From positions 8,819,725-8,883,724 of the forward strand of contig CM031628.1 of assembly GCA_018398815.1 (NCBI GenBank): a DNA stretch of 64,000 bases, written 5' to 3'. The notes below the pieces were generated by a model. That model worked only from the letters and a program-made list of their open reading frames with translations. It ran no database searches and was not told the DNA's origin. The position numbers and the translations under genes were made by a program. The DNA comes from Conus ventricosus (lineage: Eukaryota; Mollusca; Gastropoda; Neogastropoda; Conidae). Shown here piece by piece: positions 1 through 13,575 of this stretch (its first letter is position 1; every line of letters begins with the position of its first letter).

Positions 1-175
1 GAACCAGGTCAATGATCCATGTTACTGTGGTTGAGGGTGGACAGTGTGGCTCAGCAAGGAACCAGGTCAATGATCCATGTTACTGTGGTGAGGGTGGACA
101 GTGTGGCTGAGCAAGGAACCAGGTCAATGATCCATGTTACTGTGGTGGGGGTGGCAGGTTGGCCAGGAACACAGT
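1..175. repeat. 58-bp minisatellite, three copies
   Basis: Three consecutive near-identical units of 57-58 bp, starting at about 1, 59 and 116, each containing GGTCAATGATCCATGTTACT and ending in a TGTGGCTCAGCAAG-like segment. The array runs off the left edge, so its true length is unknown. It directly abuts the next, unrelated minisatellite. No coding potential is supported. Confidence 0.9.
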
Positions 176-2145
176 GTCTGTCCTAAAACTGTGGGGGGCT
201 AGTGTGAGGAATCAGTGGAATGGAGGGGGAGGGTCGTTTGGCCAGGGACACACAGTTGTCTGTCGCTAAAATGGGGCGGGGGGCAGTGTGAAGGAATCTA
301 GGTGAATGGAGGGGGAAGGGTAGTTTGCCAGGACCACATTGTCTGTCGCTAAAACTGGGGGGGGGGGCAGTGTGAAGGAATCTAGGTGGAATGAGGGGGA
401 AGGGTAGTTTGGCCAGGGGACACACAGTTGTCTGTCGCTAAAACTGGGGGGGCAGTGTGAAGGAATCTAGGTGGAATGGAGGGGGGAAGGGTAGTTTGGC
501 CAGGGGACACACAGTTGTCTGTCGCTAAAACTGGGGGGCAGTGTGACAGGAAAGTTTGGCAGGGACACACAGTTGCTGTCGCTAAAACTGGGGGGAGTGG
601 AAGGTAGTTTGGCCAGGGGACACACAGTTGTCTGTCGCTAAAACTGGGGGGGCAGTGTGAAGGTAGTTTGGCCAGGGGACACACAGGTTGTCTGTCCCGC
701 TTAAAACTGGGGGGGGCAGTGTGAAGGTAGTTTGGCCAGGGACACACAGTTGTCTGTCGCTAAAACTGGGGGGGGCAGTGTGAAGGTAGTTTGGCCAGGG
801 GACACACAGTTGTCTGTCGCTAAAACTGGGGGGGGGGCAGTGTGAAGGTAGTTTGGCCAGGGGGACACACAGTTGTCTGTCGCTAAAACTGGGGGGGGCA
901 GTGTGAAGGTAGTTTGGCCAGGGGACACACAGTTGTCTGTCGCTAAAACTGGGGGGGCAGTGTGAAGGTAGTTTGGCCAGGGGACACACAGTTGTCTGTC
1001 GCTAAAACTGGGGGGGGCAGTGTGAAGGTAGTTTGGCCAGGGGACACACAGTTGTCTGTCGCTAAAACTGGGGGGGCAGTGTGAAGGTAGTTTGGCCAGG
1101 GGACACACAGTTGTCTGTCGCTAAAACTGGGGGGGGCAGTGTGAAGGTAGTTTGGCCAGGGGACACACAGTTGTCTGTCGCTAAAACTGGGGGGGGCAGT
1201 GTGAAGGTAGTTTGGCCAGGGGACACACAGTTGTCTGTCGCTAAAACTGGGGGGGGGGGGGGCGTGGAAGGTAGTTTGGCCAGGGGACACACAGTTGTCT
1301 GTCGCTAAAACTGGGGGGGGCAGTGTGAAGGTAGTTTGGCCAGGGGACACACAGTTGTCTGTCGCTAAAACTGTGGGGGGCAGTGTGAAGGTAGTTTGGC
1401 CAGGGGACACACAGTTGTCTGTCGCTAAAACTGGGGGGGGCAGTGTGAAGGTAGTTGGCCAGGGAACACAGTTGTCTGTCGCTAAAACTGGGGGGGGCAG
1501 TGTGAAGGTAGTTTGGCCAGGGGACACACAGTTGTCTGTCGCTAAAACTGGGGGGGCAGTGTGAAGGTAGTTTGGCCAGGGGACACACAGTTGTCTGTCG
1601 CTAAAACTGGGGGGGCAGTGTGAAGGTAGTTTGGCCAGGGACACACAGTTGTCTGTCGCTAAAACTGGGGGGGGCAGTGTGAAGGTAGTTTGGCCAGGGG
1701 ACACACAGTTGTCTGTCGCTAAAACTGGGGGGGGGGCAGTGTGAAGGTAGTTTGGCCAGGGACACACAGTTGTCTGTCGCTAAAACTGGGGGGGCAGTGT
1801 GAAGGTAGTTTGGCCAGGGGACACACAGTTGTCTGTCGCTAAAATGGGGGGCAGTGTGAAGGAATCTTGTAATGGGGGTGGAAGGTAGTTTGGCCAGGGG
1901 ACACACAGTTGTCTGTCGCTAAAACTGTGGGGGGCAGTGTGAGGAATCTGGTGATGGGGGAAGGTTTTGGCCAGGGGACACACAGTTGTCTGTCGCTAAA
2001 ACTGGGGGGGGCAGTGTGAAGGATCTTGGGGGAATGGGGGGGGAAGGGTAGTTTGGCAGGGGACACACAGTTGTCGTCGCTAAAACTGGGGGGGCAGTGT
2101 GAAGGAATCTAGGTGGAATGGAGGGGGGGGGGGGGAGGCAAGGCA
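176..2145. repeat. Minisatellite of about 59 bp (long variants about 85 bp), about 30 copies
   Basis: About 30 copies, counted by the TCTGTCGCTAAAACTG segment. The core unit of about 59 bp carries GAAGGTAGTTTGGCCAGG, then GACACACAGTTGTCTGTCGC, then a run of 6 to 13 G. Copies near both ends (about 180-540 and 1850-2140) have an additional stretch of about 27 bp including GAATCTAGGTGGAATGGAG that is missing from the central copies. The repetitive open frames on both strands here are period artefacts, not genes. Confidence 0.95.
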
Positions 2146-2996
2146 TCGTACAGATCAGGGGTTCTAAAGCCAGTCTTGGGTCGCTTCCCATTAGTGGTAA
2201 GATTAGTACACACTTTCCACTGAGCAGAAATGACATGAAGTGACTATTATGAATTGGTGACTATCTATGAGACAGGATAATTTCATAACTATCTTGAGAT
2301 AGGATATTTTCATAACGATCTATGAGATAGGATATTTTCATAACAATCCAGTGATATAGACATTGATTGGATGTGTAGTTTGGAAAGGATTACATGGGAG
2401 GCAACCTCTTTAGTCTGCGCCACCTGTTGCTTCCCCTGGCAGCAGTGACTCCAAGGGATTGTCCAAGATATTTTTCGTCCTTGTGCATAGTCCACATTCT
2501 CCTGCATGTCTGTCTTGTTGAAGTCGTAGTTTAGCAAGGCGTGGCTGCCTGCAGAACATCCCCTGTATGCTACACCAAACTTGTCAAGCCCTCGGGGCAT
2601 CACACACACATGCACACACTGACTTTATTCAAGTTTAAAAGGCTGTGCCAGTCTTGAATAAAAGTCACTCCGTGTTAGGTTTTCTTATGGGAGCAAACGT
2701 TACCCCACTTGTTTATTGTTTACTGTTCCCTGCCTCATTTCATTTCATCCCCTGAGGAAGAAATCGGACAGCAGTTCCACTATTCGTTTGAATTCCGATC
2801 CAAGTTTTCAATGCGCTCAATTCTCGCTCTTCCATGCTGGAGGTGCGAAGTACTCCACTTCCTTCAGGCCGACTTGAACAACAGAAATACTGGCATAGAT
2901 CTAAAAGTTGATGCTCAACACGTTAGCGTGACAGCGGAACAATTGTTACAATGCCGTTTTTGATAAAAGGCCACGTCTCAACGCTAGAGGAGGTGG
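2146..2996. other. Non-repetitive spacer with a small 33-bp repeat
   Basis: No supported gene. At about 2262-2345 there are three diverged copies of a unit of about 30 bp containing GATAGGATATTTTCATAAC. The open frames between 2310 and 2963 show no recognisable domain, although the later part lies immediately before the RT pseudogene and may include its decayed upstream sequence. Confidence 0.5.
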
Positions 2997-3637
2997 AAAA
3001 ATTAGATCAGATTATTCTATCCATAATACTATTCTTAAAGAAACTAATGCTGCAAAATATTTAGGCGTGATTATAGATAGTCGTCTCAAATGGAAAGAAC
3101 ATTACAATTTAGTATGTAAGAAAGCAAATAACATCTTAGCTTTCTTACACAGGAATATCAATGACTGCCCCCAAAAGGTTAAAGACGACTGCTACAAAAC
3201 ACTGGTTAGACCAGTACTGGAATATGGTTGCTCAGTTTGGGATCCTTACCATCTAAAGGACATTGATAACCTTGAAAAGATTCAGAAGAGAGCAGCAGGT
3301 TCGTAACAGGGAACCACATCAGAGAAAAGGGGAATACTAGGAAGAACATGAGGAAATTAGAATGGAAACCCTTAGAAGAGAGAAGAGCTTTTATTAAACT
3401 TAACACCTTTTTCAAAGGCAGAGCTAAAGTAATTGATATTCCAATGGAACAACTAGTATTGAATAAAAGTAGCACCAGGAGTGCGGTCAGTGTTATACCA
3501 TACCTGCATCAAATATTGACAGCCACTTGCATTCTTTTTATCCCAGTTCTGTACGGCTGTGGAACTCACTCCCGGGTGCCATCAAGATTGCCACAAATGC
3601 AATCTCATTCAAAAACAAATTGATTCGACAGTTTTGA
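2997..3637 (+). pseudogene. Non-LTR retrotransposon RT, C-terminal fragment (frameshifted)
   Basis: The translation shows the region downstream of the catalytic motifs of a LINE reverse transcriptase. A KYLGVIIDSRLKWKEH segment (from about 3058) is followed by a KTLVRPVLEYGCSVWDP segment (about 3199-3245) and LEKIQKRAA. The frame then breaks at about 3299: one missing base in the AGCAGG context would continue into RFVTGN and into the frame from 3348 with MRKLEWKPLEERRAFIKL. A second frame change before about 3550 leads to SVRLWNSLPGAIKIAT and a stop at 3635-3637, the usual C-terminal ending of CR1/Jockey-like elements. The N-terminal endonuclease and the catalytic FADD or YADD part are absent, as expected from 5' truncation. 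What is seen: order and wording of the conserved blocks. Inferred: dead 5'-truncated copy. Clade assignment is uncertain. Confidence 0.9.
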
Positions 3638-3750
3638 GATCTGCATATTGACGATTTTTTATTTTTACTTCCCTGATATTTTACTATTACCTGGGCCTGA
3701 ATTTGGCCATTGCTTTTATCTTCTTGAATATCGAGTGCGACCCCCTTGTT

Positions 3751-4059
3751 GCTAAATTTGCTCCAGGGGCCAACAGTCTTGAGTCGCACTGTTTTATGTT
3801 ATTTTATTTTACTTTTTAACATGCGCGCTGGTGACCTACTCGTTTTTGAGTGAACCAGTATTTTGGGAAGAAGAAGAAGAAGAAAAAGGTTTGCGAAACG
3901 ATGGCAAAGGGGAATGGCTGATGAAAACTTTCTTCTTTTCTTCTTCCTAAAAACCGGTTCACTCAAAAACGAGTAGGTCACCAGCGCGCATGTTAAAAAG
4001 TAAATAAAAAAACCTAAAACAGTGCGACTCAGACTTTTGGCCCCTGGAGCAAATTTAGC
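3751..4059. repeat. Fold-back inverted repeat, arms about 132 bp
   Basis: The left arm (about 3751-3885) and right arm (about 3928-4059) are reverse complements with only scattered differences; both contain GTAGGTCACCAGCGCGCATG or its complement and the segment around AGTGCGACTC. The spacer is about 42 bp. The left arm lies about 115 bp after the RT stop, so it may be the 3' tail of that LINE with an inverted second copy, or an independent MITE-like fold-back. Confidence 0.9.
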
Positions 4060-4831
4060 AGATGGACTCTTCATCTTCATCCGTATAGTGTCCTCGATCA
4101 ACAGGCTGATTAACATGCCAGGGGGGGCTCTCTGTTGGTTTATTTAAAGACCTACAGGACTGTCCAACACCCCATAACCTGAGAGCAGAGACTTGGCCTG
4201 CTGACCAACCGATAGGGAAAACTCAAACGGATCATGGAGGGCCTCCGCCGGACGGCAGCCTTCGTCAGTGCATGGGGTTTTTCCCTTTGTCTGAACGAAC
4301 GTTGAAAAAGAACACTTTCAAATACTACTAAATAGTGACACCCGTTTTTTACATTGACTTCATTCCTCTTGAGTGGCGATTTCAAATGATTGCCAAGATT
4401 TGCATCTGCAGAGTTGCTTCTGCAGCCATCTGCTAAAACTCACAGTGACTTCAGAAGACAGTCTTGATCGCTCTTCATTTCAAAACAATCTACAGAGTAT
4501 GGGAGTTTAAAGCCACAAAGGGTAAGGTATGTGCAGATAAATTTTGAACAAAAATTAAGAGAAAAAGCGATTTGATTTTTCCCGGAAATTTGATTTATAT
4601 GTATACTTTTAGCTTTGATTTCAGGCCTGATTTTCCACTTACATTCAATGAGACCCTTTTTTATTGGCTATCTAAAATGAGTTTTTCTTTCAGCTTCAAT
4701 CCCTGTGCTCCCCGGGGCCTGGGGGGCCCCTGAACCCCTACCTTTCATTCAATTTTTTTTTTCAAAAAATGTACTGTAACACTCACGAAGTGTGTAACAT
4801 ATCGGGGTTGTTCCCAAGTCAAAAGTGACTA
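4060..4831. other. Spacer without recognised features
   Basis: No gene or strong repeat is visible. A short GC palindrome-like stretch occurs around 4706-4735 (CCCCGGGGCC, then GGGGGGCCCC). Confidence 0.4.
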
Positions 4832-4889
4832 GGAGATAAGATAATGTTGCTTATAGCCCAGCCGACGCAAAGGGCCACATCAGGGCTGA
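4832..4889 (+). mobile_element. Dispersed SINE-core-like motif, copy 1
   Basis: A stretch containing GATAAGATAATGTTGCTTAT followed by AGCCCAGCCGACGCAAAGGG and CCACATCAGGGCTG. Closely matching copies occur at 26036-26096 (plus) and 46102-46163 (minus), and a shorter diverged form at 47606-47642. Conserved cores of this kind sit in the middle of several animal SINE superfamilies (Nin-DC is a candidate), but that assignment is from memory and untested. Confidence 0.65.
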
Positions 4890-5302
4890 GAAAAATGTAT
4901 AGATTTACAAAGGAGTTTGGGGGGGGGGGGTGTCATATATGCCAAAAAACCCATGGCAGTGGCAGTAAGGAAAAATGTGTATAAAAAAAACATAATCTGC
5001 TGCTGCACTGGTAACGGAGTGAAAGGGTTTCTTGCTAATTACAAAATAAAAACCAGAAAAGGTAACCAAGAAATGTTTTATAGGGTTCCAAGCTGAATGG
5101 TTTTGACAAAAATAAGAGAAAGGGTTAAAATAACAGTATTTTTTTCAAACCCCAAAATCCCACCAGTGGAAAGAACAATACAACTCAAAGAAATTGATGT
5201 ACACTAATACTACAGAAAGGGAGATTTTTCAGTGACTAAATAACATTTCTAAGATTTTAACTCATTTGTTGAGAAAGTAAAAAACTGCTATCAAAAGATT
5301 TT

Positions 5303-5304
<2 letters not shown>
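4890..5304. other. AT-rich spacer
   Basis: No gene seen. There is a short G run at about 4919-4930. Confidence 0.4.
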
Positions 5305-5363
<59 letters not shown>

Positions 5364-5400
5364 AGGGGGGGGGGGTAGGGGGGTAGGAGGGGGCAGTGTG
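5305..5400. repeat. Poly-G tract (58 uninterrupted G) and G-rich tail
   Basis: 58 consecutive G from 5305 to 5362, followed by GGGGTAGG-type repeats to about 5395. The minus-strand reading gives a proline run that is not evidence of a protein. Confidence 0.95.
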
Positions 5401-5647
5401 AGGAAGGTCCCAGTTAGGGGATGGGAGGAGGATGTGGGTTGGGATCAAGGAGGGGGGAGAGTGGACTGACGCAGTAAGAATATCCCTGATCCCGCCCCAC
5501 CAACAGAAATCACAGGCAGAATGCTTATAACTGCAAACATTCCTGAAGATTTGCCACATTTTTTTTTTTATTACTAAATTGCAAGTGATCTTGAAGGAAT
5601 TTGTTTTGTTCTTTTTTTTTTTCACAAATTTGAAAACGCACAAATTA

Positions 5648-5908
5648 AAAGGGGGGGGGGGGGTGGAGGTAAGGAGGGAAGGGGAGAAAACGAGGGAAAA
5701 AGTGTCCCTTTTTTCATTGCGAAGCACGGTTCAACTGCAAGTGCAGTAAATTTTCTGTATTTGTACAGGCTTGTTTCTGTTGAATGATTCGGTGCTGTGT
5801 CTGTTGACCATCTTCACCAACGCCATGATCTCAGAAAGGCCTAGTGAGCAGGGCTTCTCCTGACACTCCACCCCCCCCCCCCCTCTCCCGGGGGGGGGGG
5901 GGGGGGGG
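5648..5908. repeat. Further poly-G tract and poly-C/poly-G pair
   Basis: A G run occurs at about 5650-5662. A C run (about 5871-5883) is separated by about six bases from a run of about 19 G (about 5890-5908), so this pair can fold back on itself as a C/G hairpin. The sequence between has no recognised gene. Confidence 0.85.
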
Positions 5909-8184
5909 TGTATGATTTTCAGTACTTAACTAGATTACCACTAAAAAAGGTGTAGAGGTTTCCAGAGTAAAGATTTTAGAATGGTCTGCAAAGGCAGAAA
6001 AAACAACAGACATTCAAATAGGTACAATGCATACATGTGTGTACGATTTAAACAACTGGATATATGGTATTTTTGAAAAAGTCATAAATTCCACCCCTGT
6101 TTGTCAGCCTGTTTGTACATGTATGTCATGCATGTTTTTGTTTCAATGTCTGCCTGTGTAATGTTGTATACGTTCGTGCAAGTGCTTGGTGCCTTTTTCT
6201 GTGTTTTGTGGGGTGTGTGGCAGTGTTTGTGTGTGTGTGTGTGTCACTGGGGTGTGTGTGGTGCGCGCATGCAAAAAGTACATTCCAACATTTGTATATT
6301 TAAAGTAAGGAACAGAAGACCTATCTAAATGAAATGGTTTGCTGCTACCACAGTGGCAACGTGTAAAGGGTGAATGTTAAAGAGCTAAAAATATATGTCA
6401 TGAAATGATGCATGTTTTTTTTTTTTTTTTTTAATGTCCTGTGTTTATCATTGTATGTATGTGTTCGTACATTGTGCTTCATGCCTTTTTCTGTGTGTGT
6501 GTGTGAGAGAGGAGAGAGAGAGATACACATATTGTGTGGGTGCAAATAGAACACAGACCAGCTTGCATGCACACACGCCTTCCAAATTTATAAGGAAGAG
6601 GAAATGAGTGTGTGACCAAAATGGCTTATTTAGTTATTAGCACCATAGGATGTGATAAAGAGCTATATCCTAAGGAGCTACAAATATGCACCAGACAGAA
6701 TGGGAACGAAAGGGGGAAGAAGCCCATGGTTATTTCTTTGCGGGTGGGGAGGGATGGGGGTGGGGATAAAATGTGTTCATTTGTTTTGTTTTGTTGTTGT
6801 TATTTATTGTGTGAGCAGAATATCATTATCAGAGAGACAACATCATACATAATCTTGGGCGTCAATCAAAAAGTCTAATTATTTGGACCTCGGAATGCAT
6901 TGAAAGTGATTTAAGATATGAACTAGAGACGAGAATAGTATATATATACTTATGAAGGCTGATGTGGCATCTCGGTAGGAAGTGTAACACTAACAGGTAA
7001 AACAGGTACCACCAGGGTTCGTGGAATTTACAACTTCAGATCAAATAGTATGCTTAGGATACTGTATTAAAAGGCTTTATATGGGCATGTACAGGGATAG
7101 ATCATTGTTAGTTTGTACAAACATTTTTTCAAACATTACAGTAAGACATGTCAGTATTGTTGATTGGCTGGTGGTTGACATGCTTTGAACAATTTTTTGA
7201 GTTGGAATGGCAAGACAAAACTTTTCTGTTATGGATAAGGGAGGTAGTCTGAATATGTCTTTGAGACACAGGGTCAGTGAAATATTCCTTTAAGGTATGA
7301 AAGAATGCAAACCTTCTGGCTGGTGGCAACCTACTGATATAGAAAGAATCCTGTCTTTTAGTTCACAGGCACTGCTTTTTCTCTTAAACCACAAATTTAA
7401 TTGTTCATCTTTGGAGATGTTTGTTTTGTGGTACCAGTGTGCGTACCCAATTTCATCTAGTGCATGCAAGTGTGCGCACACTCGTGCACGTACACATGCC
7501 ACGTGCGTGCGCACATTCACTCACACACGCATGCGCGCGCTCTCACCACACAAAAATTATCAGATCTATAGGTTAGTTTTTTCTAGCAAACTTCCATCAG
7601 TACCATGCTGTTTCAGTGAGTACTTGAATGGTGGTCAGGATAAGATCATGTTTCATGCATTACAAACGGTAGGATTATAATACAACTCTAAACATCTTTC
7701 TTCTAGGAAATTTTTCACCTAATTCATTCCTCTTTGATCTTTAAAATAACTGGATATTCTGGTGAATACCAAACAAAATCATACGATAAACACTTCAATT
7801 AAAGAACAAATGACCAAGTAAGTCCTCCAGAATACACAACAAAAAAACCTACCATACCAAAAGAAGATCATGGACAACACGGAGAAGTGTTTCCCAAATG
7901 AAAGTTATGTGAATCTGATGAATTGTCTCATAACATGTAAGACGACTGAGGGGGAGGAGGGGGGGGATGATGTGTTGATTGATTCGCATGTACTTCATAG
8001 CAGAAAGGATAATGTACATTCAGGGACACGCTGGTGGGCCACTGATTAGGTTACAGGGCCAGCATCAATCTTGACACTCAACAGACAGTAGATAAGGCTG
8101 TTTTTGCCTTGATGAGGGCAGCAGAGTGGAATGGTTTTGTTTTTGTTTGTAAATTTATCTAAACTAGCTAGGTCCACTCATGAA
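5909..8184. other. AT-rich spacer with TG/CA microsatellites and a diverged duplication
   Basis: TG-rich microsatellites occur at about 6213-6265, 6490-6530 and 7445-7545. The stretches 6126-6340 and 6405-6610 look like diverged copies: both run from GATGCATGTTTTT-like sequence through a GTTCGTAC/GTTCGTGC segment and GCCTTTTTCTGTGT into a TG repeat, then a TTGCATGC/GCGCATGC segment. A short G-rich run is at about 7950-7967. No exon or RNA gene is supported. Confidence 0.55.
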
Positions 8185-9060
8185 GTGTCAGTATTGTGGT
8201 TTAGCCAGTACCTGGTTGTATTACTAGCAATGGGTAAAGGTAAGTGTTAGTAATTGTTGTTTAGCCAATACCTGGTAGTATTACTATGCAGGGTAAATGT
8301 AAAGTGTTCGTATTGTTGTTTAGCCAGTGGCTAGTACTGTAGTAGTATTACTATGCACTGGGCTAGGGGAAAATGTAACGTGTCAGTATTGTTTATTGGC
8401 CAGTGGCTAGTAGTGTTAATACTCTAACCCGGCTAGGGGTGAACATAAAATGTCAGTAAATTTTTGATTGGCCAGTGGGGGTAGTTTTATTACTCTACAC
8501 TGGGTAGGGGGGGAACAAAAAATGTCGGGTTTGGGTTGATTGGCCAGTGGTATTAGTATTACTCTACAGGGGCTGGGGTGAACATAAAATGTCAGTATTT
8601 TGTTTGGGGCCATTTGGCTAGTGGGTTTTAAAACCTCCCACTGGGCTAGGGTTTAACTAAAGTGTCAGTTTTGGGTTGTTTGGGCCAGTGGTAGTAGAAA
8701 TTACTCAACATGGGCTAGGGGGTAACTTTAAATGCCCATTTTTTGTTGTTGGGCCAGTGGCTTTATATTACTTACACGGGGTTTTAGGGGTGAAATAAAA
8801 TGTCATTTTTGTTTTGGCCGGGTGGCTAGTAGTATTATTTCCCCTCTAAAAAAAACGGGGTTTTTGGGGCATTTTATTATTAAAATTTAAACTTTGTAGG
8901 TTGTTGTTTTGGCCCCGGGTGCTATAGTATTATTTTACACGGGGGGCCCGGTGAACAAAAAATGTCGTGTTTTTTTTTTGGGCCCAGTGGAAGTATTATT
9001 ACTCTACACTGGGCTGGGGGTTTAAGTAAAGGGTCATTTTTTGTTTTGGGCCAGTACCCG
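8185..9060. repeat. Tandem array of about 66 bp, progressively decayed
   Basis: About 13 units with the pattern TGTCAGTATTGTTGTTTAGC, CAGTGGCTAGTAGTATTACT and CACTGGGCTAGGGGTGAAC. The first copies (8185-8460) are clean. From about 8460 onward the copies acquire extended homopolymers and many small changes, which looks more like loss of consensus accuracy than ordinary divergence. Confidence 0.85.
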
Positions 9061-9351
9061 AACCCATAGTTTGACAGACCCCAGTAAATGACAATGAAGA
9101 CCCAGTCACCCTCAAATCTAGCAGGATCCCCAACCTTTTTTGTGTGTAGATTTGGGGCAAAGGGTTGTTGAGCACGATTTAGTTTTAATTTTTTTTTTCC
9201 AAACTTCACCCTTTCCCCCCCCAACTTGCCCCCTGTCTGTTTCTTTTCTGTCCCCCCCGATTTCCCGGCGGGTTTAAATTGCGCTGTCCAATGATTTCTT
9301 TTGTTCGTGTCAGTAGCTTTTGGTTCAGGGCTTATCATTTTTTTGGGTTTT

Positions 9352-9383
<32 letters not shown>

Positions 9384-9527
9384 GGTTTTAAAATATTTTT
9401 TTCCCAGGGGGGTGCATTTCGGGGAAAGATGGAAAACCAGAGTGGGTTGGACTTGGACACTATTTTGGGGACCAAAACGTTTTTCGGCCCTTTTAAGATG
9501 TTTTTTTTGTTTTTTAAGGAGGATAAA

Positions 9528-9578
<51 letters not shown>

Positions 9579-10560
9579 TAAAAAATTAAAGGAAAATTTT
9601 TTTAAAAAAAAAAAGGGGTAAAAACCTCCCCCCACCCCACCCCCCCCGCACCCCCCCGGGCTTTAAAATTGGGAATTTTGTACACACATCGCCGACAGGG
9701 TTGCCATTTAAGGTTCCGGACCTCCACTCTGTCTCAGGGCCTTCTTTGCGGGAAAAATTTCCCACAGGCTGTGCCCCAATACAGATTATCTCCCCAAAAG
9801 AACTTTTGGGAATGGCCCTTTGGGGTGTGTGTGTGTTTTTTACACTAAAATGATTCCAAAATTTCAGACCCCCCCTTTTTAACACTTTTTTTTTTTGGGT
9901 TTTTTTTATGTGTGAACATTACTAGGATACCAGACTGCCCTGATACTGATTCCCTCCCCCGAAAAACTTTTTTGTCTGGAACTTTGTTGTCTGTGTCTAC
10001 AGTAGATCGGAAAACCGTAAAAGATTTCCCCCCTTTTAAAAAGGTTTTTTTTGGTCGGGGATTTTTTTCTTGTTGCTGGGTAGATTACCTTCCCGGAAGA
10101 AGTTTTTTCCTCGGGAAACCCTTTTTTTCTTTTTCTGTCATTAACAGGGGTTTAAAAGACTGACTCTGAAACCCTACTTACTCCCCGACGTGGGCCCCAA
10201 ACATATTGTCCCGAAAGGGGGGCCCTGAAACATACTTACTCCTGACGTGGACCCAAAAAATTTAAACGTTTTTCTTTCCCCGTTTGAATTTGTTGTTGAC
10301 CTGGACAAAAAAAAAAAAAAAATGAACCAAAACTTTTCCCGTAAAATTTTTTTTGAAGTTTCAGCATTTTGGTCTTTTTCCAAGTTTTGAATTTAGTCCG
10401 TACAAAATTGTCTCCCCTTTTAAAGTTTTGAGGCCCGGGCCCTTTTTGGGCCCCGGGTCCCACGCATTGATCTTTCCCCGTACACTCCGTCCTTTTTTAA
10501 AAACTTGGGTATTTATTTCTTGTTGTTTTTTTCCTTGAAATATTTCCCCAGATTAACCCA
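9061..10560. other. Low-fidelity stretch with poly-T and poly-G tracts
   Basis: Many homopolymer runs are stretched (for example poly-T at about 9355-9383 and 49 G at 9528-9576). An imperfect duplicate of about 60 bp lies at about 10157-10260 (GAAACCCTACTTACTCC and GAAACATACTTACTCCTGAC). No gene can be supported; the open frames break and restart at every homopolymer. Confidence 0.6.
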
Positions 10561-12170
<1,610 letters not shown>

Positions 12171-12740
12171 TTAAATTTTAATTCCCCATAATCTGAAGTA
12201 TGGATCAGTCATAAATCACAGCAATATACAATCAGTGAGTAACGTGGATATGATGGAACTCTAGGTGTAACATTGTACGTTCTGTCCGCTAACAGTAACA
12301 CATGTATTGATATTCTGTGTCTGACCTCTGGGTATTCTCACTTTTTTTTTGGCTTTTCTTGGCTCATCTGTTGACCTACAGCATGTTCACATGATTGATT
12401 TTCTGTTTAGCGTTTTAAGTGCATGTGCCATGTTTGACTATGAATGATTTTGTTGTCATGCCTACAAATGCTTTGATCTCGTTATGTGTGCTAAGTTCTT
12501 TGCACCAAGTCTTGGTCTAAATGTTTGAAGTTGTCTTTCTGAGTTAGTGCATGCAGAACTTTTGCTTAGTTAGGTAGGGTTTTTCTTCTGTGTGGTGCTT
12601 TGCCTGTCTGCTGTGTTGTGCTGCGATTCAGAGTTGTTGTTATGCAGCTGCCACACTGAATGTGCATTCAGATTCATTTACTGTCCTCCATCTGTTGGTT
12701 ATTGGATGTGTACTTAGCCTTGGATTTCAAACATTTTATA
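12171..12740. other. Spacer without recognised features
   Basis: Sequence returns to normal composition here. No exon, RNA or mobile element is recognised. Confidence 0.4.
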
Positions 12741-13275
12741 TACAAACATTGCTGTTGGTACTTACACTGCACATTTTTGTCGGAATGAAAAAAGAAAAAA
12801 AAAGAATGCTGTTGGTTTTTGTCAGCATGGAAAAGCAGTAGTGTCGGTACAAAAAGTTAACTGTGCACATTTCTGTAGGGATATAAGAGTAAAGCAGTTG
12901 GTAAAGGTTAACATTTTTGTCAGGATATAAGAATTATGCTATTGGTAAAGATGCACATTGTTGTCAGGATATAAAAATATTGTTGGTATGCAAGGTGCAC
13001 ATTTTTGTCAGGATATAAGAATTATTCCATAGGTAAAGGTGCACATTTTTGTCAGGATATAAAAATATTGTTGGCGCTTACTATGCACAGTTTTTGCCAG
13101 GACAGAAGAATACTCTTGATAAAGATGCACATTTTTGTCCAAATATAAACAATATTGTTGGTACCTAAGGTGCACAAATGTTTTTTTTCCAGGATATTAA
13201 CTACTATTGGTAAAGGTGCACATGTTTGTCAGGGTATAAAAGTGATATTTTGAGCACTTATGGTGCACGTTGTTG
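12741..13275. repeat. Diverged tandem array of about 45-55 bp
   Basis: Ten or so irregular copies of a unit containing GTGCACATTTTTGTCAGGAT, followed by ATAAAAATATTGTTGGTAC or a TAAAG variant. Copies differ by small indels. Confidence 0.85.
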
Positions 13276-13575
13276 TCAGGTGATCAAAATAATACTGCTA
13301 GTACTAAGATTGTGTGTATTTGTCAGGTGATCAAAATAATACTGCTAGTACTAAGATTGTGTGTATTTGTCAGGTGATAAAAATAATACTGCTAGTACTA
13401 AGATAGTGTGTGTATTTGTCAGGTGATAAGAATAATACTGCTAGTACTAAGATTGTGTGTATTTGTCAGGTGATAAGAATAATACTGCTAGTACTAAGAT
13501 AGTGTGTATTTGTCAGGTGATAAGAATATCAATAATACTGCTAGTACTAAGATTGCGTGTATTTGTCAGGATGCA
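13276..13575. repeat. 47-bp tandem array, about six copies
   Basis: Homogeneous units with GTGTGTATTTGTCAGGTGAT and AATAATACTGCTAGTACTAA. It shares the TTTGTCAGG segment with the preceding array and probably derives from it by more recent amplification. Confidence 0.9.

Noticed and set aside
943..1767. Long minus-strand open frame of 274 codons in the first minisatellite
   Set aside because: The same short motifs recur in several frames, with frame changes set by G-run length. It is a period artefact with no start or splice evidence.
5257..5727. 156-codon minus frame with a proline run
   Set aside because: It spans the 58-G tract; no domain is recognisable outside it.
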